DNA from: Craterostigma plantagineum
Taxonomy: Eukaryota > Streptophyta > Magnoliopsida > Lamiales > Linderniaceae
NCBI GenBank assembly: GCA_027422505.1
Contig: JAPQWV010000018.1
Coordinates: 18,742,001-18,806,000 of the forward strand
Length of the DNA stretch: 64,000 bases
Direction: 5' to 3'
In this document: one piece after another, positions 11,854 to 23,105 of the stretch
Position numbering within the stretch: the first letter of the stretch is position 1
How the letters are laid out: each line of letters starts with the position of its first letter
Position numbers and translations under genes: made by a program
The notes under the pieces: model-generated
Database searches by the model: none
What the model was told of the DNA's origin: nothing
What the model saw: the letters and a program-made list of their open reading frames with translations, nothing else

Positions 11854-12399
11854 ACTTAAATAAACAGTAAAAAAAGGAAATTACACTAACTTCACCCTTC
11901 CTTTACATGTAATAATACATGGTTAATAAAATAGTAAATGCGGACGAGGAAAGCTAAGCTCTGCAAGATGATGAGATTAGAAGAATATTAGATGGGACTT
12001 TTTTCTGATTTGCGCGGTTATTTTACTGTCTATTAATCCTTTTTTTCCGTGTGTTGTGGAAAATCTGATGGTGCCAAGCCTAGCGTCGTCAGTCACCCAA
12101 ATCGATCAAGACTTGTACCATACGAGGTAATTTTAATCCATTTTTCAGGTTTTTTCGGTATTCTAAAGCGTTGGCGTTTTCCCAAATTGGAGACTCTGAA
12201 TCTATTGTTCTTTCTTTTGTTTTCAACCGTGGGCTGGCTATGATTTCTTTCTTTTGGATTTTTCACTTTTATTGGAACTAGAAAAAGTTTCTTATCGATC
12301 TAAAAGGGTTCAGCGTGTTCAGTTTAGTATTGGTTGCTTGGCATTCAATCAAACGAGTGTTTCTTATCGTTCTCAGTTGATCAAATGTGTTCATTGCAG

Positions 12400-13400
12400 T
12401 GGAGCTTTGCTGGATGAAATTGAATCTTTGGTTCATCTTCACAATGACAAACTCTCGGTGGGTATCATCATATCATGTGCTTGTTTTCTATCTAAATTTA
12501 CTCGGATATTGTTCTTCTTCTTTTCAATTTATTTTCTCAATTTTTACAGATCGAGAAATTTTATAGTAAGAGTAAAGTTTACTGGGCAAGGATGACGGTG
12601 GCTACCTATTGCCGGAATAGGAAATAGTATGATTCCAAGGGAAAGCTTAAGGTTTTTACCTGTAAGTACTGAATTGTTGTGTTGTCCAGCCTTTTGGAGA
12701 ACGAAAACTGAAACGGCATGTAAAAAGAAAAGCTGAGTGGTTTTCTTGACAGATGATATATTCATCTACACTGTGATTTTTCCTAGTTGTCACTCAAAGG
12801 CAAGCATACATATAATATGGATATGTGGTTTCATAACTATCATTCTTTCTCTTTAGCAACTGATTTCCTTGGGATCTTTGGGATAGGTAGTACCAGTGGA
12901 GAATTTGAATGGCCGCAAACTCGTCGAAGATGTAGAGCTTTGTGTGAGAAGAAATGGTAACACATTCAATCATGCAGCTTTTATCATATGCCAGACGTTA
13001 TTATTGCGAAAATTGCATCACATTCATAAGTTCGAGTTCCTTGAAAAAGGCAGAGGAGTTGGCCTGAATAGGAATTGGAGTGTAGACTGGGGCAAAAAGG
13101 AGAAGGTGTGTAGGTATTTTCCTGCTTGTGTCATCAAAATGCATTCTCCTGTCTATCTGTTACTTTTCTTTCCCGAAATACTTTCCCGAACTAATCTGAC
13201 CGCCAAACTTTTTCAGAAAGTTCTCAACGATTGGTCTGCTGCATTCTTCAAGATGTTCTTGCTAGAAACTCGTCGGGCTTCAATCGAACGCTTTCGCATC
13301 AAGCTTTGTGTCGATAGACGATTACCTCAACGGTTACTTGATTCAGAGGAGGAACAGATACGAAAAGAAATGGAGGGTCTCGACCTTGTGCGTACGCAAG
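12400..13400 (+). pseudogene. M14 zinc carboxypeptidase-like pseudogene
   Basis: Translated exon-like pieces recall plant M14 metallocarboxypeptidases. They are about 12400-12457 (ALLDEIESLVHLHNDKLS), 12550-12625 (ending VATYCRNRK, then stop), about 12890-12956 (VPVENLNGRKLVEDVELCVRRNG), about 13030-13107 (RGVGLNRNWSVDWGKKEK) and 13218-13400 (VLNDWSAAFFKMFLL). The NGRKLVE and LNRNWSVDWG strings are the best evidence. The Zn-binding HxxE segment between the first and second halves was not found. Frames change between pieces and a stop follows CRNRK, so this is judged a relic. The identification rests on recall of the family. Confidence 0.5.
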
Positions 13401-13716
13401 CAAGATTCGAACATACTTCAGATTATTCTTACTATCCTCTGTTTCTGTTGATGTTCATGTTTTTTCTCTAGAATCTCCAAGACCACTTCTTCTAGACAAC
13501 CTTGACATCGTTTTCCTCTGCTGCAGTTTCGCTCTGTAAGCTTAATTAATCTTTGCTTGTGTTTGGATATGTATGTGTGTGTTTGTAAACAATATTAAAA
13601 GATGGACCAACAGATCTCTGTTATACTATTACGACGACTTCATATTCCTTGGCCTCTTTTTTTTTTTTTTTTTTCTTTTTTCATAGTCGGGAAACCAAAC
13701 ATACACCACCTCTCAG
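13401..13716. other. Intergenic flank of the MULE
   Basis: Holds a long T-run (about 13658-13674) and nothing coding that I can support. Confidence 0.5.
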
Positions 13717-13797
13717 GGCATTTTTAATTAAATAAACCAAAAAAAATAAGTATTAAGAAAATAAAGGCAATCTGAGAAGCATTAATAAAATAGGTGT

Positions 13798-14216
13798 TTT
13801 CGTACTCAGGATACGAGTTTTCTAACTCGTATTATGAGATTACGATTTACTCTGGCCCGCTGACTTGTTGACCTGACGTGGCTCTCGTAACTCGTATTCC
13901 CAGTATACCAGAGAGTAACTCGTATTCCTGAGATACGAATTACTCGGACTGGTCAATTGATTCTTTGACCATGACATGGCAGCTTACTTGGCACCGTAAC
14001 TCGTAACTTTGGAATACGAGATAGTAACTCGTATTCTGAAGTTACGAGTTACGGAGGGCCCGACCAACTTGCATGGCCATGCAAGTGTCGGGCAATAATT
14101 GATCTAATTCGTAATCTGGTATTACGAGTTACGTGAATTATTCAAATAATTGACATAACTCGTAAAACCAGATTACGAGTTACCTTAACTCGTATTTCTG
14201 TCATACGATTTAATTT
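13798..14216. repeat. Left subterminal array of AACTCGTA/TACGAGTT palindromes
   Basis: About seven imperfect inverted repeats built from AACTCGTA...TACGAGTT with 4-10 variable bases between arms, separated by unique DNA. A smaller related cluster lies at the right end (20178-20320). Confidence 0.8.
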
Positions 14217-14289
14217 TCTATATAAACAAACCACTTCTCGCTTATAATTCAAACCATAATCCTAAGTTTTTTTTTTAATAACTCAAACA

Positions 14290-16898
14290 ATGGTGTCAAG
14301 TCGAGTACAAGTCGTAGTATATTTCGGCGGGGAAATAATTCAATTATTCGATTTTACCATTAAATATAGTATCTGTCCTGTTGGGTATAGGCGAATTCGT
14401 CGTAACACCAGTTTTTCCGACTTTATATCGTTGTTGTTCGAAATTACTGGTGCTGATAGTAGTCATTGTTCCTTGATTGTCAATGGCAAAAATGAATACT
14501 TTCAACATTCCCGCCATTTTCATCGGCTTTTTCAAATCTCCAACGACAACGATTTACAATTTTTCATACATCCCGATTCAGAAAACAATTGTGTCGAGGT
14601 TTTTGTTGAAACAGTTGAAAATTCAAACTTCGATTTGAACGAAGAGCCTCATCGAAATTTTGAAGTTGGTTCTCCGAGTTACACCTGTACGGGTTTTCCC
14701 GATATTGTCTCATTTACGGCAGGGTTCAGTAATGTCTCTTTGGAGATGCAGGCGCATGTTCCATTCAATATGCCGGAAGTCGTGTCAGAACCGGAGGCAG
14801 AAGTCGTGTCGGAACTAGAGGAGGACGTTCATGTTAGTGATTCGGAAGCGGACGATGTGGATCCACTTTTGTCCGAGTTACCTGATCCCAACGAGGACGA
14901 CGAGAACGACGACGACGATGCACCAGATGATACCACTCCAACGAACGTTGCTGCTCCAACGCTGTATCAGTCCGTTCCATTTTTCCAAACGTACCAAATA
15001 CCACCTCCTGCTGGTGACGACTACGGTGGTTGTGGGGAGTTTTACGACAGAGATAATCCTATGTTTTGTCGAGGTATGATTTTTCAAACTAAAAAACATT
15101 TACAACGTGCCGTCGACGATTTTTCGATCAGGGGTGCTAGACGCGAGTATCACGTCAACGAGAGCAGCAATACACGTTGGAGTGTCCAATGTAATCATAC
15201 GTCCGATTGCCCATGGAGGCTAAAGGCATCCTTCAAGCCAAAAAAAGGTTACTGGTCAGTTACAAAATTTGAAGGACCACACACTTGCTATATGACTGAG
15301 CTGTCGACGAGACACCGTAATATCTCTAGAAATTTTATTGCTGATTTGTTGGTTGGAACCGTAAGAGTCGATCCGCAGTTCCTACCCAAGAATGTCCAAC
15401 AACTCGTGAAAGATAGATATGGCTACGATATCTCATATATTCAAGCTTGGCATGGTCTGAAAAGAGCTACGAAAAATGTTTACGGTACGTGGGAGGAGTC
15501 TGTTACCAAACTCCCAACATTTATGAAGGCGTTGCAGCACTACAATCCAGGGACAATCGTTAGGTGGCTCAATCTGGATACAGAGAGACCTGGACATTTC
15601 ATTCTCGGGTATGTCTTTTGGGCCTTTAAACCGAGCATCGATGGCTTCAAACATTGTCGCAAGGTTGTTTGTGTCGATGGTACGCATTTATACTCCAAAT
15701 TTTCGCACAAATTATTGATTGCGACGTCGCTGGACGCCAACCAAAACGTCTTTCCCTGGCGTTTGCCATTGTCACGAATGAAAGTACACACTCATGGACT
15801 TGGTTCCTTACTAATTTGAAGATATTTGTTCTAGAGAATCAATCGGTTTGTCTTATTTCGGATCGTCATCCAGGTATTTAAGCTCACTAGTGTAATTTAC
15901 TCGTTATTTTCTTAAAATCAGTTACTTTTAGTGGCGTACATGATGTGTACAGGTCTTACGGGAACCGTAGAAGCCACTGATTTCTTTCGTCCACCAAATG
16001 GAGTACATCGCTTCTGTCTTCGCCATTTCAAGTCAAACTTCTACAACAAATTCAAGGATCAACAATTGAAGGATCTATGTCATAGAGCCGGTACTGCGCC
16101 AACATTGGATAAATTCGATCGCATTATGGCTCAGATTGCGCAACTTAATGAACGAGCGAAGCCTTGGTTAGAAAAAGTAGGGGTTGAGAAATGGACGCTT
16201 GCACACGACGGCGGGTATCGAGGTGGTGTCATGACGACTAATATTTCAGAAGGGCTCAACGGGGTATTGAAAGGTGCTCGAATGCTACCCGCAAGAGCAA
16301 TCGTTGATTTCACTTTTCATAGGTAAGCTCTAATCACGATTGATTGTTTTTTATTCTAATTTTGTGGTTATGACTTTTTCTTTTATTTCTTAAATTTCAC
16401 AGGTGCGTACAGTATTTTCGTGATCGCTTTCAAGAAGCATGGTCACGTTATGCAATGAGATTGTTTCAAAGTGGGACGGCAGAATCTTGGGATCACGTTG
16501 TATACCGTTTTGATGTCCGACAACATACAGCAGAAGTCATAACATCAGGAATTCATCAGCGCACATATGTGGTTAGGATCAACGATCGAACATGCACGTG
16601 TGGAAATTGGAGCAGGTATAACAACCCATGTTCTCACGCACAAGCAGCTTGCCGTCAATGGCAAATTCACTCCGGTAATCTAGTGGCGCAGTATTACAGT
16701 AAGGAGGAGTATTTGAAGACATATGAAGGTACCTTTGAACCAATGCACGATGAATATTATTGGATCCCCGAAGATTGGACTCTTATTCATAACGAATCTC
16801 GTCGAGAGAGAACTGGTCCCGGAAGATATAGTCGTAATCGCATCAGAAATGAGATAGACAGGGGTGAAACTCGTGCTAGACGACGCGGGCGGCGTTGA
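14290..16898 (+). pseudogene. MuDR-type MULE transposase (single-base frameshift)
   Basis: Three exons: 14290-15873, 15932-16322 and 16403-16898, about 823 aa if the frame were continuous. Order of parts: a PB1-like N-terminus, an acidic Asp/Glu-rich linker, a MuDR DNA-binding domain (NPMFCRGMIFQTKKHLQ ... CNHTSDCPWRLKA), then the MULE catalytic domain and a SWIM zinc finger (CTCGNW...PCSHAQAAC). The putative DDE residues lie in CVDGTHLY, LISDRHPG and TTNISEGLNG. The reading frame shifts at about 15757, in a C-run, so translation as read ends at 15819. From there the family sequence (AFAIVTNESTHSW) continues in another frame. One missing base explains it. The basic tail (RARRRGRR) is typical. 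The role is excision and insertion of the element through its terminal repeats. Confidence 0.88.
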
Positions 16899-16929
16899 AA
16901 ATAATACACGAGTTTTGTTTTGACCGTTT

Positions 16930-17270
16930 TGAACTTATATATCCTATGTGGTTTCAAATTATAATAAATAATAACGAATATAATCATAATAATAAATATT
17001 AATAAATACAATCACAAGAATAATATTATAATAAATAATAATCAATATAATCATAATAATAAATATTATTAAATTCAATCATAATAATAATATTATAATA
17101 AATAAATAAATAATGAATATAATCATAATAATAAATATTATTAATTCAATCATAATAATATTATAATAAATAAATAAATAATGAATATAATCATAATAAA
17201 TATTAATAAATACAATAATAAAAATATTATAATAAATAAATAAATAAATAATGAATATAATCATCATCCT
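16930..17270. repeat. AT-rich tandem repeat between the two MULE genes
   Basis: Roughly four to five copies of a 60-75 base unit resembling AATGAATATAATCATAATAA with ATTATAATAAATAAAT. It separates the 3' ends of the convergent genes and may hold both polyadenylation regions. ORFs here are low-complexity and rejected. Confidence 0.75.
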
Positions 17271-17386
17271 AAATAATAATAAAAATAGAATTTTAGTAAT
17301 AATTAAAAGTAATCGATAAAATTATAATAAAATCATAATAGTCATTACAAAACACAAGTAAACACAAAATAATATTTCACAAACGA

Positions 17387-19515
17387 CTATCGGCCATGAT
17401 GAGCCAAATGGCCGCCGGTCCCACAACGAGGTGGCCTACGTACTCGATTTCCTCGACGGTTACCTTGCTCATCATCATCATCCGGACTTCGAGGTCGTCG
17501 CGGTCGTGGAGAAGGTGTTGCAAACTCCTAAAATGTGATAACAAAATTTTTGAAAATAATTTGCTCGCTTTAAATGCTAAATTGAAGGAATGTACCTGAT
17601 GATCCATATACGGCGGCTGTGAGCTGTGTTGGGCTGCAGACGATTGGAAAACGGGCGACAAGTCGGAAAAGAAGGACGGGTTCACCTCTTCGTGCACCTG
17701 AGATGGTCCGGCCCCATATGCCTGAGAAGGTCCGGCCCCGTGTACGTGAGATGTGCCGACCTCGTGTGCGTGAGATGATCCAGCGTCGTCTGCGTGAGAT
17801 GGCCCACTGCTTCGTCGAGTTCGGCGTCGCGAGATAAACATTTCGTCCATCTGCCGCAGTAAACTGATCGACTGGTCATGCTCGCCGGTCTCCGCGTACT
17901 GAAGGCTGTCGTGAACCCCGCGTTCCTAAATATCGAAAAGTAAATTATATAATTTGAGCTATTATTCAAATAACATTAGTACATAAATTAAACTTACGAT
18001 GGTCGACATAAACACCGCATCCCCCATCTGGAAGCCCTGTGACATCTGCCTCGCATGAGGGGATATGTAGAGTCGAGTGATCCTATAGTACCACTCGTAA
18101 TATCCGTCCTCCACCGAGCTGAAGGTATTCGCGGGAGGACCATTCACGACGGCCTCATCTCGTTGATCCCATAATCCAATCCAGCATGCATGCTGTGTTC
18201 TCCAATCCATCCCCGAACGCTGTCGACGCTCGTACGTATGAAGATTCGTATCGCGATACGGCGGATTAATGGGAATTCCTTGGACTATTCCGAACTGTCG
18301 CAGTACTCGTTCGGGGTAATGAAACTCCACGATATTGAACAATATCAGTGGACATCTCGATCGACAAGCCATCGGTAAGCATGCTGGAGAAAGAGCGACA
18401 ATCTCTGGATCGCTCATGTTGTACGGAGTCCACGCAAATTGATGCGGCTGCATGCTATCAATGCACTCGCGGATCGTGCGTACGTTCGAATTCGTCGACG
18501 TAGTAAAATTGAAGAATGAGTTCCACCTGTCAATTTACACGCCATTTATAAAAGTAAGAATGTAAAATATTTGCCAACTTTCGGAAATTTTACACAAACC
18601 TCGCAGCATGTGGCGGGGCCGGCAAGAGTATCCCGTCGACGACATGTGGCTCCATCGTGATACGAATATCACCCCGTACTGGCTGAAATGGCAAAATCCT
18701 CACATATGCCCATGCCTAAAACAAATCATCCGATCTAAATAAATGTTTAAAACCATTAAAATATAATAACATTTTCTATATAATTACCTGCAACAGCCGT
18801 AGAGGTCCGCCTATATTTAGCTTTTTCGGCTCGCTGGCCCAACTATATGCGCTCACCTCCTCAATATCCTCCAACAGCTGAAGGTAACTCAATGATACGG
18901 TGCTGGCGCTACAATCGGGAACATCACGGCACCGAAGAGCAGCATTGCATAACCCCGTGCGGATTGTTCGACCTCTTCCTCATCGCTATCATCCGTTATC
19001 GGATTGTGCAACAACCAACTCGATAATGATTTCATCGAAAGCGATGACCCCCTAATTTTATCCGCCGGCGGTCTAAAACCTAGCAACTCCTCACACTCGT
19101 CCATCCATTGAGTATGGGTCCTAGTATAAATCACACCCGAGACACAGTTACCATCTACATGCAACCCCCACAAGATACCTACGTCCTGTAACGTAACGGT
19201 CGCCTCCCCAACAAAAAAATGAAACGTATGGGTCTCCTTCCTCCAACGCTCTACCAACGCTGTAATCAAATGAGGGTCAACCCTCTGCGACATACAGCTG
19301 TAGACGCTGTACAGACCCATCTCATTCAACTTTCCTAGTAAGCGACCGTGAAGGATGTTCGGTGCTTCTCTAGTACCCCGCACTACATTCTCTAACGACC
19401 TAATCTTAATAGTTCTATCTATCGCCGTCTCATCTAATAACAAATCCCTACTACGGTGATTTGACTGCATCGTCAACACCGTATCAATAGGCCCGTAAGT
19501 AGAATCGAAATCCAT
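17387..19515 (-). pseudogene. Plant mobile domain (PMD, MAIN-like) gene of the MULE, frameshifted
   Basis: Five exons on the minus strand: 19515-18788, 18715-18600, 18526-17998, 17925-17596 and 17527-17387. The N-terminal exon has the PMD signature (ALVERWRKETHTFHF..., then TVTLQDVGILWGL). Later exons carry WAYVRILPFQP and GMDWRTQHACWIGLW. Exon 4 encodes four to five tandem repeats of about nine residues (SHAHEVGTS, SHVHGAGPS, SQAYGAGPS), and the last exon is basic (RRGNRVRRPPRCGTGGH). One base is missing near 18914, so the frame as read stops 25 nt later. With it, all exon phases close. PMD proteins are known as host factors (MAIN, MAIL1) and as transposon cargo. Function inside the element is unknown. 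Confidence 0.82.
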
Positions 19516-19639
19516 TCGACATTTAAAAATAACAAACCAAACAAATCAACGATTAATAAAAATCAATTTGATAATAATGAAATTAACGCAAAAAATGATA
19601 TTTCGTATCGTAACGGGCTAAGCAAATTATTCGCTTCAA

Positions 19640-20160
19640 AGGACTGTCTAGGCAGCGGGGCAGCGTCTCGGGCGGCCGGTCAGTGGGGCAGCCGGGCAGT
19701 TGGGCAGCGCGGGCCGGCTGGACAGCGGAAGAACGACGGGCCGGCGGGGCAGTGGTGCTCGGCGGACTGCGGGGCAGTGGTAACGACAGGGTGGCGGTGC
19801 AGAGCGGGGCGACGGGGCAGGGCGTGGTGGCGGGGCAGAGCGAGGAGGCGGGCCGGTGGGGCAGGGCGTGGCGGCAGCCGGGCAGTGGGGCAGGGCGTGG
19901 TGGCGGGGCAGAGGGGCGGTGGGGCATGGCGTGGAGGCAGCCGGGCAGTGGGGCAGGCCGTGGTGGCGGGGCAGAGCGTGGCGGCGGCGGGGCTGCGAGT
20001 CGCAAAGATTGAAGCTCTCTGCGGCGGCGTCGAGGCACGGGTTAGGCGGCGGCGTGGAGGTCTTCGTCTGCTTCGTCGTCGTCGGGTTCATCGTCGTCGT
20101 CGCTTCGTTGCCGTCGTCGTCGCGTGCTTCGTCGTCGGCTCGTCTTCTTCGCGATGGTAG
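19640..20160. repeat. GC-rich minisatellite upstream of the PMD gene
   Basis: Degenerate repeats of GGGGCAGGGCGTGGTGGCG and GGGCAGTGGGGCAG units (about 19680-19990), then CGTCGTCGTC-rich DNA. Composition is strikingly unlike the rest of the AT-rich window. On the minus strand it encodes Pro/Ala/Arg-rich low-complexity peptides. It may be leader or promoter of the PMD gene or captured DNA. Confidence 0.7.
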
Positions 20161-20177
20161 GGTTTTAAAAATACAGA

Positions 20178-20320
20178 TCTAACTCGTAATCCCAGGTTAC
20201 GAGTTAGTAACTCGTATTCTGAGATTACGAGTTACTACACGTAAGGCGCACGCGCCAGCTCGGCTAGTAACTCGTATCTCCAGAATACGAGTTACTAACT
20301 CGTAATTTGGGATTACGAAA
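20178..20320. repeat. Right subterminal palindromes of the MULE
   Basis: About four AACTCGTA...TACGAGTT inverted repeats mirror the left array and sit just inside the right terminal inverted repeat. Confidence 0.8.
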
Positions 20321-20504
20321 ATTGCTATTTTATTAATTCTTTTCAAATTCCGTTTATTTTGTTAATGCTTCTTTTTTTTGTTTATTTAATTAAAAATAGC
20401 CTCGTACAGTGTAGTAGTCATAAAGACGACTATTATTACAGAGAAGAGCCCAAGAGAAACTAGGAAACGCAACGAAAAGATGATAATCTTAAGAAACAAC
20501 AATC

Positions 20505-21425
20505 TTATGAGTGCCACCCACGCATGGGACTAGGATCAACAAGTGCAATATCCTTATTAATCTCCTCCTTCTCAAACATGTCTTCAATCTCAGCCATGTG
20601 CTTGTCATTCGTAGTCAGCCAAGCTTCAACTCCATCGCCTTCTTCTTTTGCATCCATCAACCAAAGCATATTAAGAATTGGCATCTCATCCTCACTATCA
20701 TCATTACCACATTCACACCTCGTTATCCACACGGGCTTTCCCCACCCAAAATCAACTCCGTAAAGCCCGAAAATTCAAGCAATCGCCACCTTCTTCTTGC
20801 CCAAAGCCCTTCCACATTTCATTGGAGTTATCCTCACAACCTAAGAACCCTACTTAGCCTTGCATCTTCGAGACAAAGCCAGCGTCGACTTTCATTCATT
20901 ACAAGACTCCCTCACTTTCATCATCAAATCCTTGAGGTTATTTACATCTTCAACAATTGCCTCCACTGAGACAGTCCACACAAAGTTGCCAAATGAAGTT
21001 TCTGGTAAAGGAGGCTCAACTCTCCTTCTCATGTTCACACCGATTGACGCCGACCGAATTATTTAAGTGCAGTTTCTCATGACCCTTCTTCTTGACCGAA
21101 ATCGAAGCTCTGATGAACCATTTCCACATCACGGCTGAGACTATTTCGACTCGAGTTGGACGACGGCGCCTTTCTCCGGGCGGCGACAAGCGTGTTATTA
21201 CTTCCTCCCTGAGTTTTGAGATGGCAGACGAGTCGAAGACGAAGCGTATCAAGGCAGCCTTGCCAACCTTGAAATGCTGTTTCATGACAGAGATTGGAAC
21301 AAGGAAACGTAGACAGACGGCATATTTTGATCGAACAAGAACAAGGAAAGTTTGTATGTTCTGTTTTCTGGAGGCGTTGGTGAGGAGGGCTTTACGTTTT
21401 CTTGTGAGATTATTTCCTTCTTCAT
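20505..21425 (-). pseudogene. BAHD acyltransferase pseudogene
   Basis: The minus-strand N-terminus is BAHD-like (MKKEIISQENVKPSSPTPPE, then YKLSLFLFDQNMP). The middle region reads RFVFDSSAISKLREEV and RVEIVSAVMWKWF. The C-terminus contains the structural DFGWG motif (GVDFGWGKPVWITRCECG) and an ordinary tail ending at 20505. The HxxxD catalytic region, expected about 150 residues in, is missing because the N-terminal fragment jumps directly to the middle of the protein. At least one further frame change occurs near 21030 and a stop follows RESCNE near 20900. It cannot be an active acyl-CoA transferase. Confidence 0.85.
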
Positions 21426-21989
21426 TGTTTCTTTTCTTTCCCTTCGTATAATGTGTAAGAGGTGAAGTGTCGGTGTTCTTTTTGTATTATGATGATCAAG
21501 AATAACAATGATCTTGTTTATATATTTACGCCAGAAAGGCGCATCATCATGTTAATATATGTCTTGGTTAGGTTAGGTGAGTTATAATGAAGTTAGGAAA
21601 GGAATATGATTATGACAATTATTAAGATATAAGCTCGCGGATCACGATGACTTCATATATAATGGCGCGAATCAAACATAAAATACTACTCGGTAACGGT
21701 ATCTTCAGATTGTGGCCTACTGTCACATGACATGCATTTTATTACAACCATGCATGCAAATTTATTAGTGCAATGTGAATGCATATACGATACTTAAATG
21801 TAGAATACATTTTGTGAGGTTAGGTGAAAAGTCGATCCTTGACACGAGAGATTAGAGATTATGGACAAGTCAAAGGGGTTCGAGTTTTATGTTAAAGATC
21901 AAGAGTGATAATGAGGAGGGATTGCTTATCTTAGTTTGTCTGAGAAATGTATGCATGCCGTTAATGTTAGGATCTCCTTTCGTATTATA
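21426..21989. other. Intergenic, nothing recognised
   Basis: AT-rich flank with no credible gene, up to the solo LTR target duplication. Confidence 0.5.
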
Positions 21990-21994
21990 GAGAT

Positions 21995-22540
21995 TGTTAG
22001 ATAATTTAATTTATTTGAATGAGAATTTGGGTTTTAAATTAAGCTATTGGGCTTTGGTTTGGGCTTTGGGCTTTCAAATTAAGCTATCGGGCTTCGGTTT
22101 TGGCCCAATAGGCCCAACTTCTAGAAGGCCCAACTTCTAGAAGTTGGGATTGGTGGCTTTGCAATTGAGTGGTTTTTTAACCACTCTTCAACTCAAATTA
22201 ACGTGTGTCATATATAAAAAAAAAAAAAAATTAATTATTTTTTTTATTCCAATATTTTGGCTATAAATAGGCCATTAATTCAAAGGAAAAATCACAAGAA
22301 TTAAAAAGAAGATAAATAAGAAAAATAATTCCTAAAATATTGCTCTGCTCTTGCTTTTATTCCGTTCGCCGTCGGTGTCGTTTTTGTGCTAAACGAACGC
22401 CGTGTTTTTTCGAAGTATCCTGGGAAATAGACGCTCGTTAAAACCTCTAGCACATACGTGAGGGAGCGAATCTATTTTAAGGAAATTGTGTGCTACACAA
22501 TCTTCGAATATTTTTTTTTTCTTTTATTTCCCGGCTAACA
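21995..22540. mobile_element. Solo LTR 1 (546 bp, TSD GAGAT)
   Basis: Starts TGTTAG and ends CTAACA, a perfect inverted end pair. It is flanked on both sides by GAGAT (21990-21994 and 22541-22545). It carries a TATA-like GGCTATAAATAGG at about 22259-22271. No primer site or coding region is attached, so the internal part was lost by recombination between LTRs. Confidence 0.88.
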
Positions 22541-22545
22541 GAGAT

Positions 22546-23105
22546 TTAATGCTGCTTTACGCTATACATTATTATAGTGGTCGTCTTAAGTAGGCAGCTT
22601 CCCATCATGGGTTTCGTTGTCACTTTTAACAGTTTATCCATGATGCTTGATTTTTAAAACTCTACCTAGACAAATGGATGGGTCTTTCTTGCATTTAATA
22701 CTTATACATAAAATTAATACAATAACCAACACACCTAAGCATATCGCTCGTAGATAGAAACCAAGCACATAATAAGACGAAAAGAGGATAGGAACAACCT
22801 CACCACAGCTCGCGTTGGATTATCTGATTTTTCACATCAATATGCAGAAAATGGGCAAGGCATGATTGGAGGAATATTACAATATGAACTCTAGCTAGCT
22901 AGCTTCCCTAATTAGAAAATATTTAGGAAACTTGAGGGATACATAATGTCGATCATCTATTAAACTAGATATAACCAAAAAGATGATTTTATTTGTTGAT
23001 TATACAAGTCAAAAAGATTGAATTTTCGAGACCCTAAACCCCCTTTTTCCAGCCCCTATTGAATTTGACCCGCACGAATGGCATCATTTACTACTCTTAT
23101 AATTT
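22546..23105. other. Intergenic, nothing recognised
   Basis: No gene seen between the solo LTR and the first GTACC-rich MITE. Confidence 0.5.

Larger units (their letters stand above)
13717..20402. mobile_element. Mutator-like element (MULE) with transposase and plant-mobile-domain gene
   Basis: The ends are related inverted repeats. The left end starts GGCATTTTTAATTAAATAAA, and the reverse complement of the right end starts GGCTATTTTTAATTAAATAA. Similarity continues for about 100 bases through poly-A, ATTAATAAAATAG and TTTTCGTA. Inside are a MuDR-type transposase (+) and a PMD gene (-) that converge. No clear 9-bp target duplication is left at these borders, so the exact ends are good to a few bases only. 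Both genes carry one apparent single-base deletion. Confidence 0.85.

Noticed and set aside
17079..17267. Ile/Tyr-rich reading frame on the minus strand
   Set aside because: Translation of the AT-rich tandem repeat, not a gene.
19583..20182. Long overlapping reading frames on both strands in the GC-rich block
   Set aside because: Low-complexity Pro/Arg/Gly translation of a minisatellite. No domain and no splice logic.
13717..20402. A 9-bp target duplication of the MULE
   Set aside because: The flanking bases compared (acctctcag and ctcgtacag) match at only four of nine positions, so no duplication is claimed.
20505..21425. A functional BAHD enzyme
   Set aside because: The HxxxD region is absent and the frame is broken.
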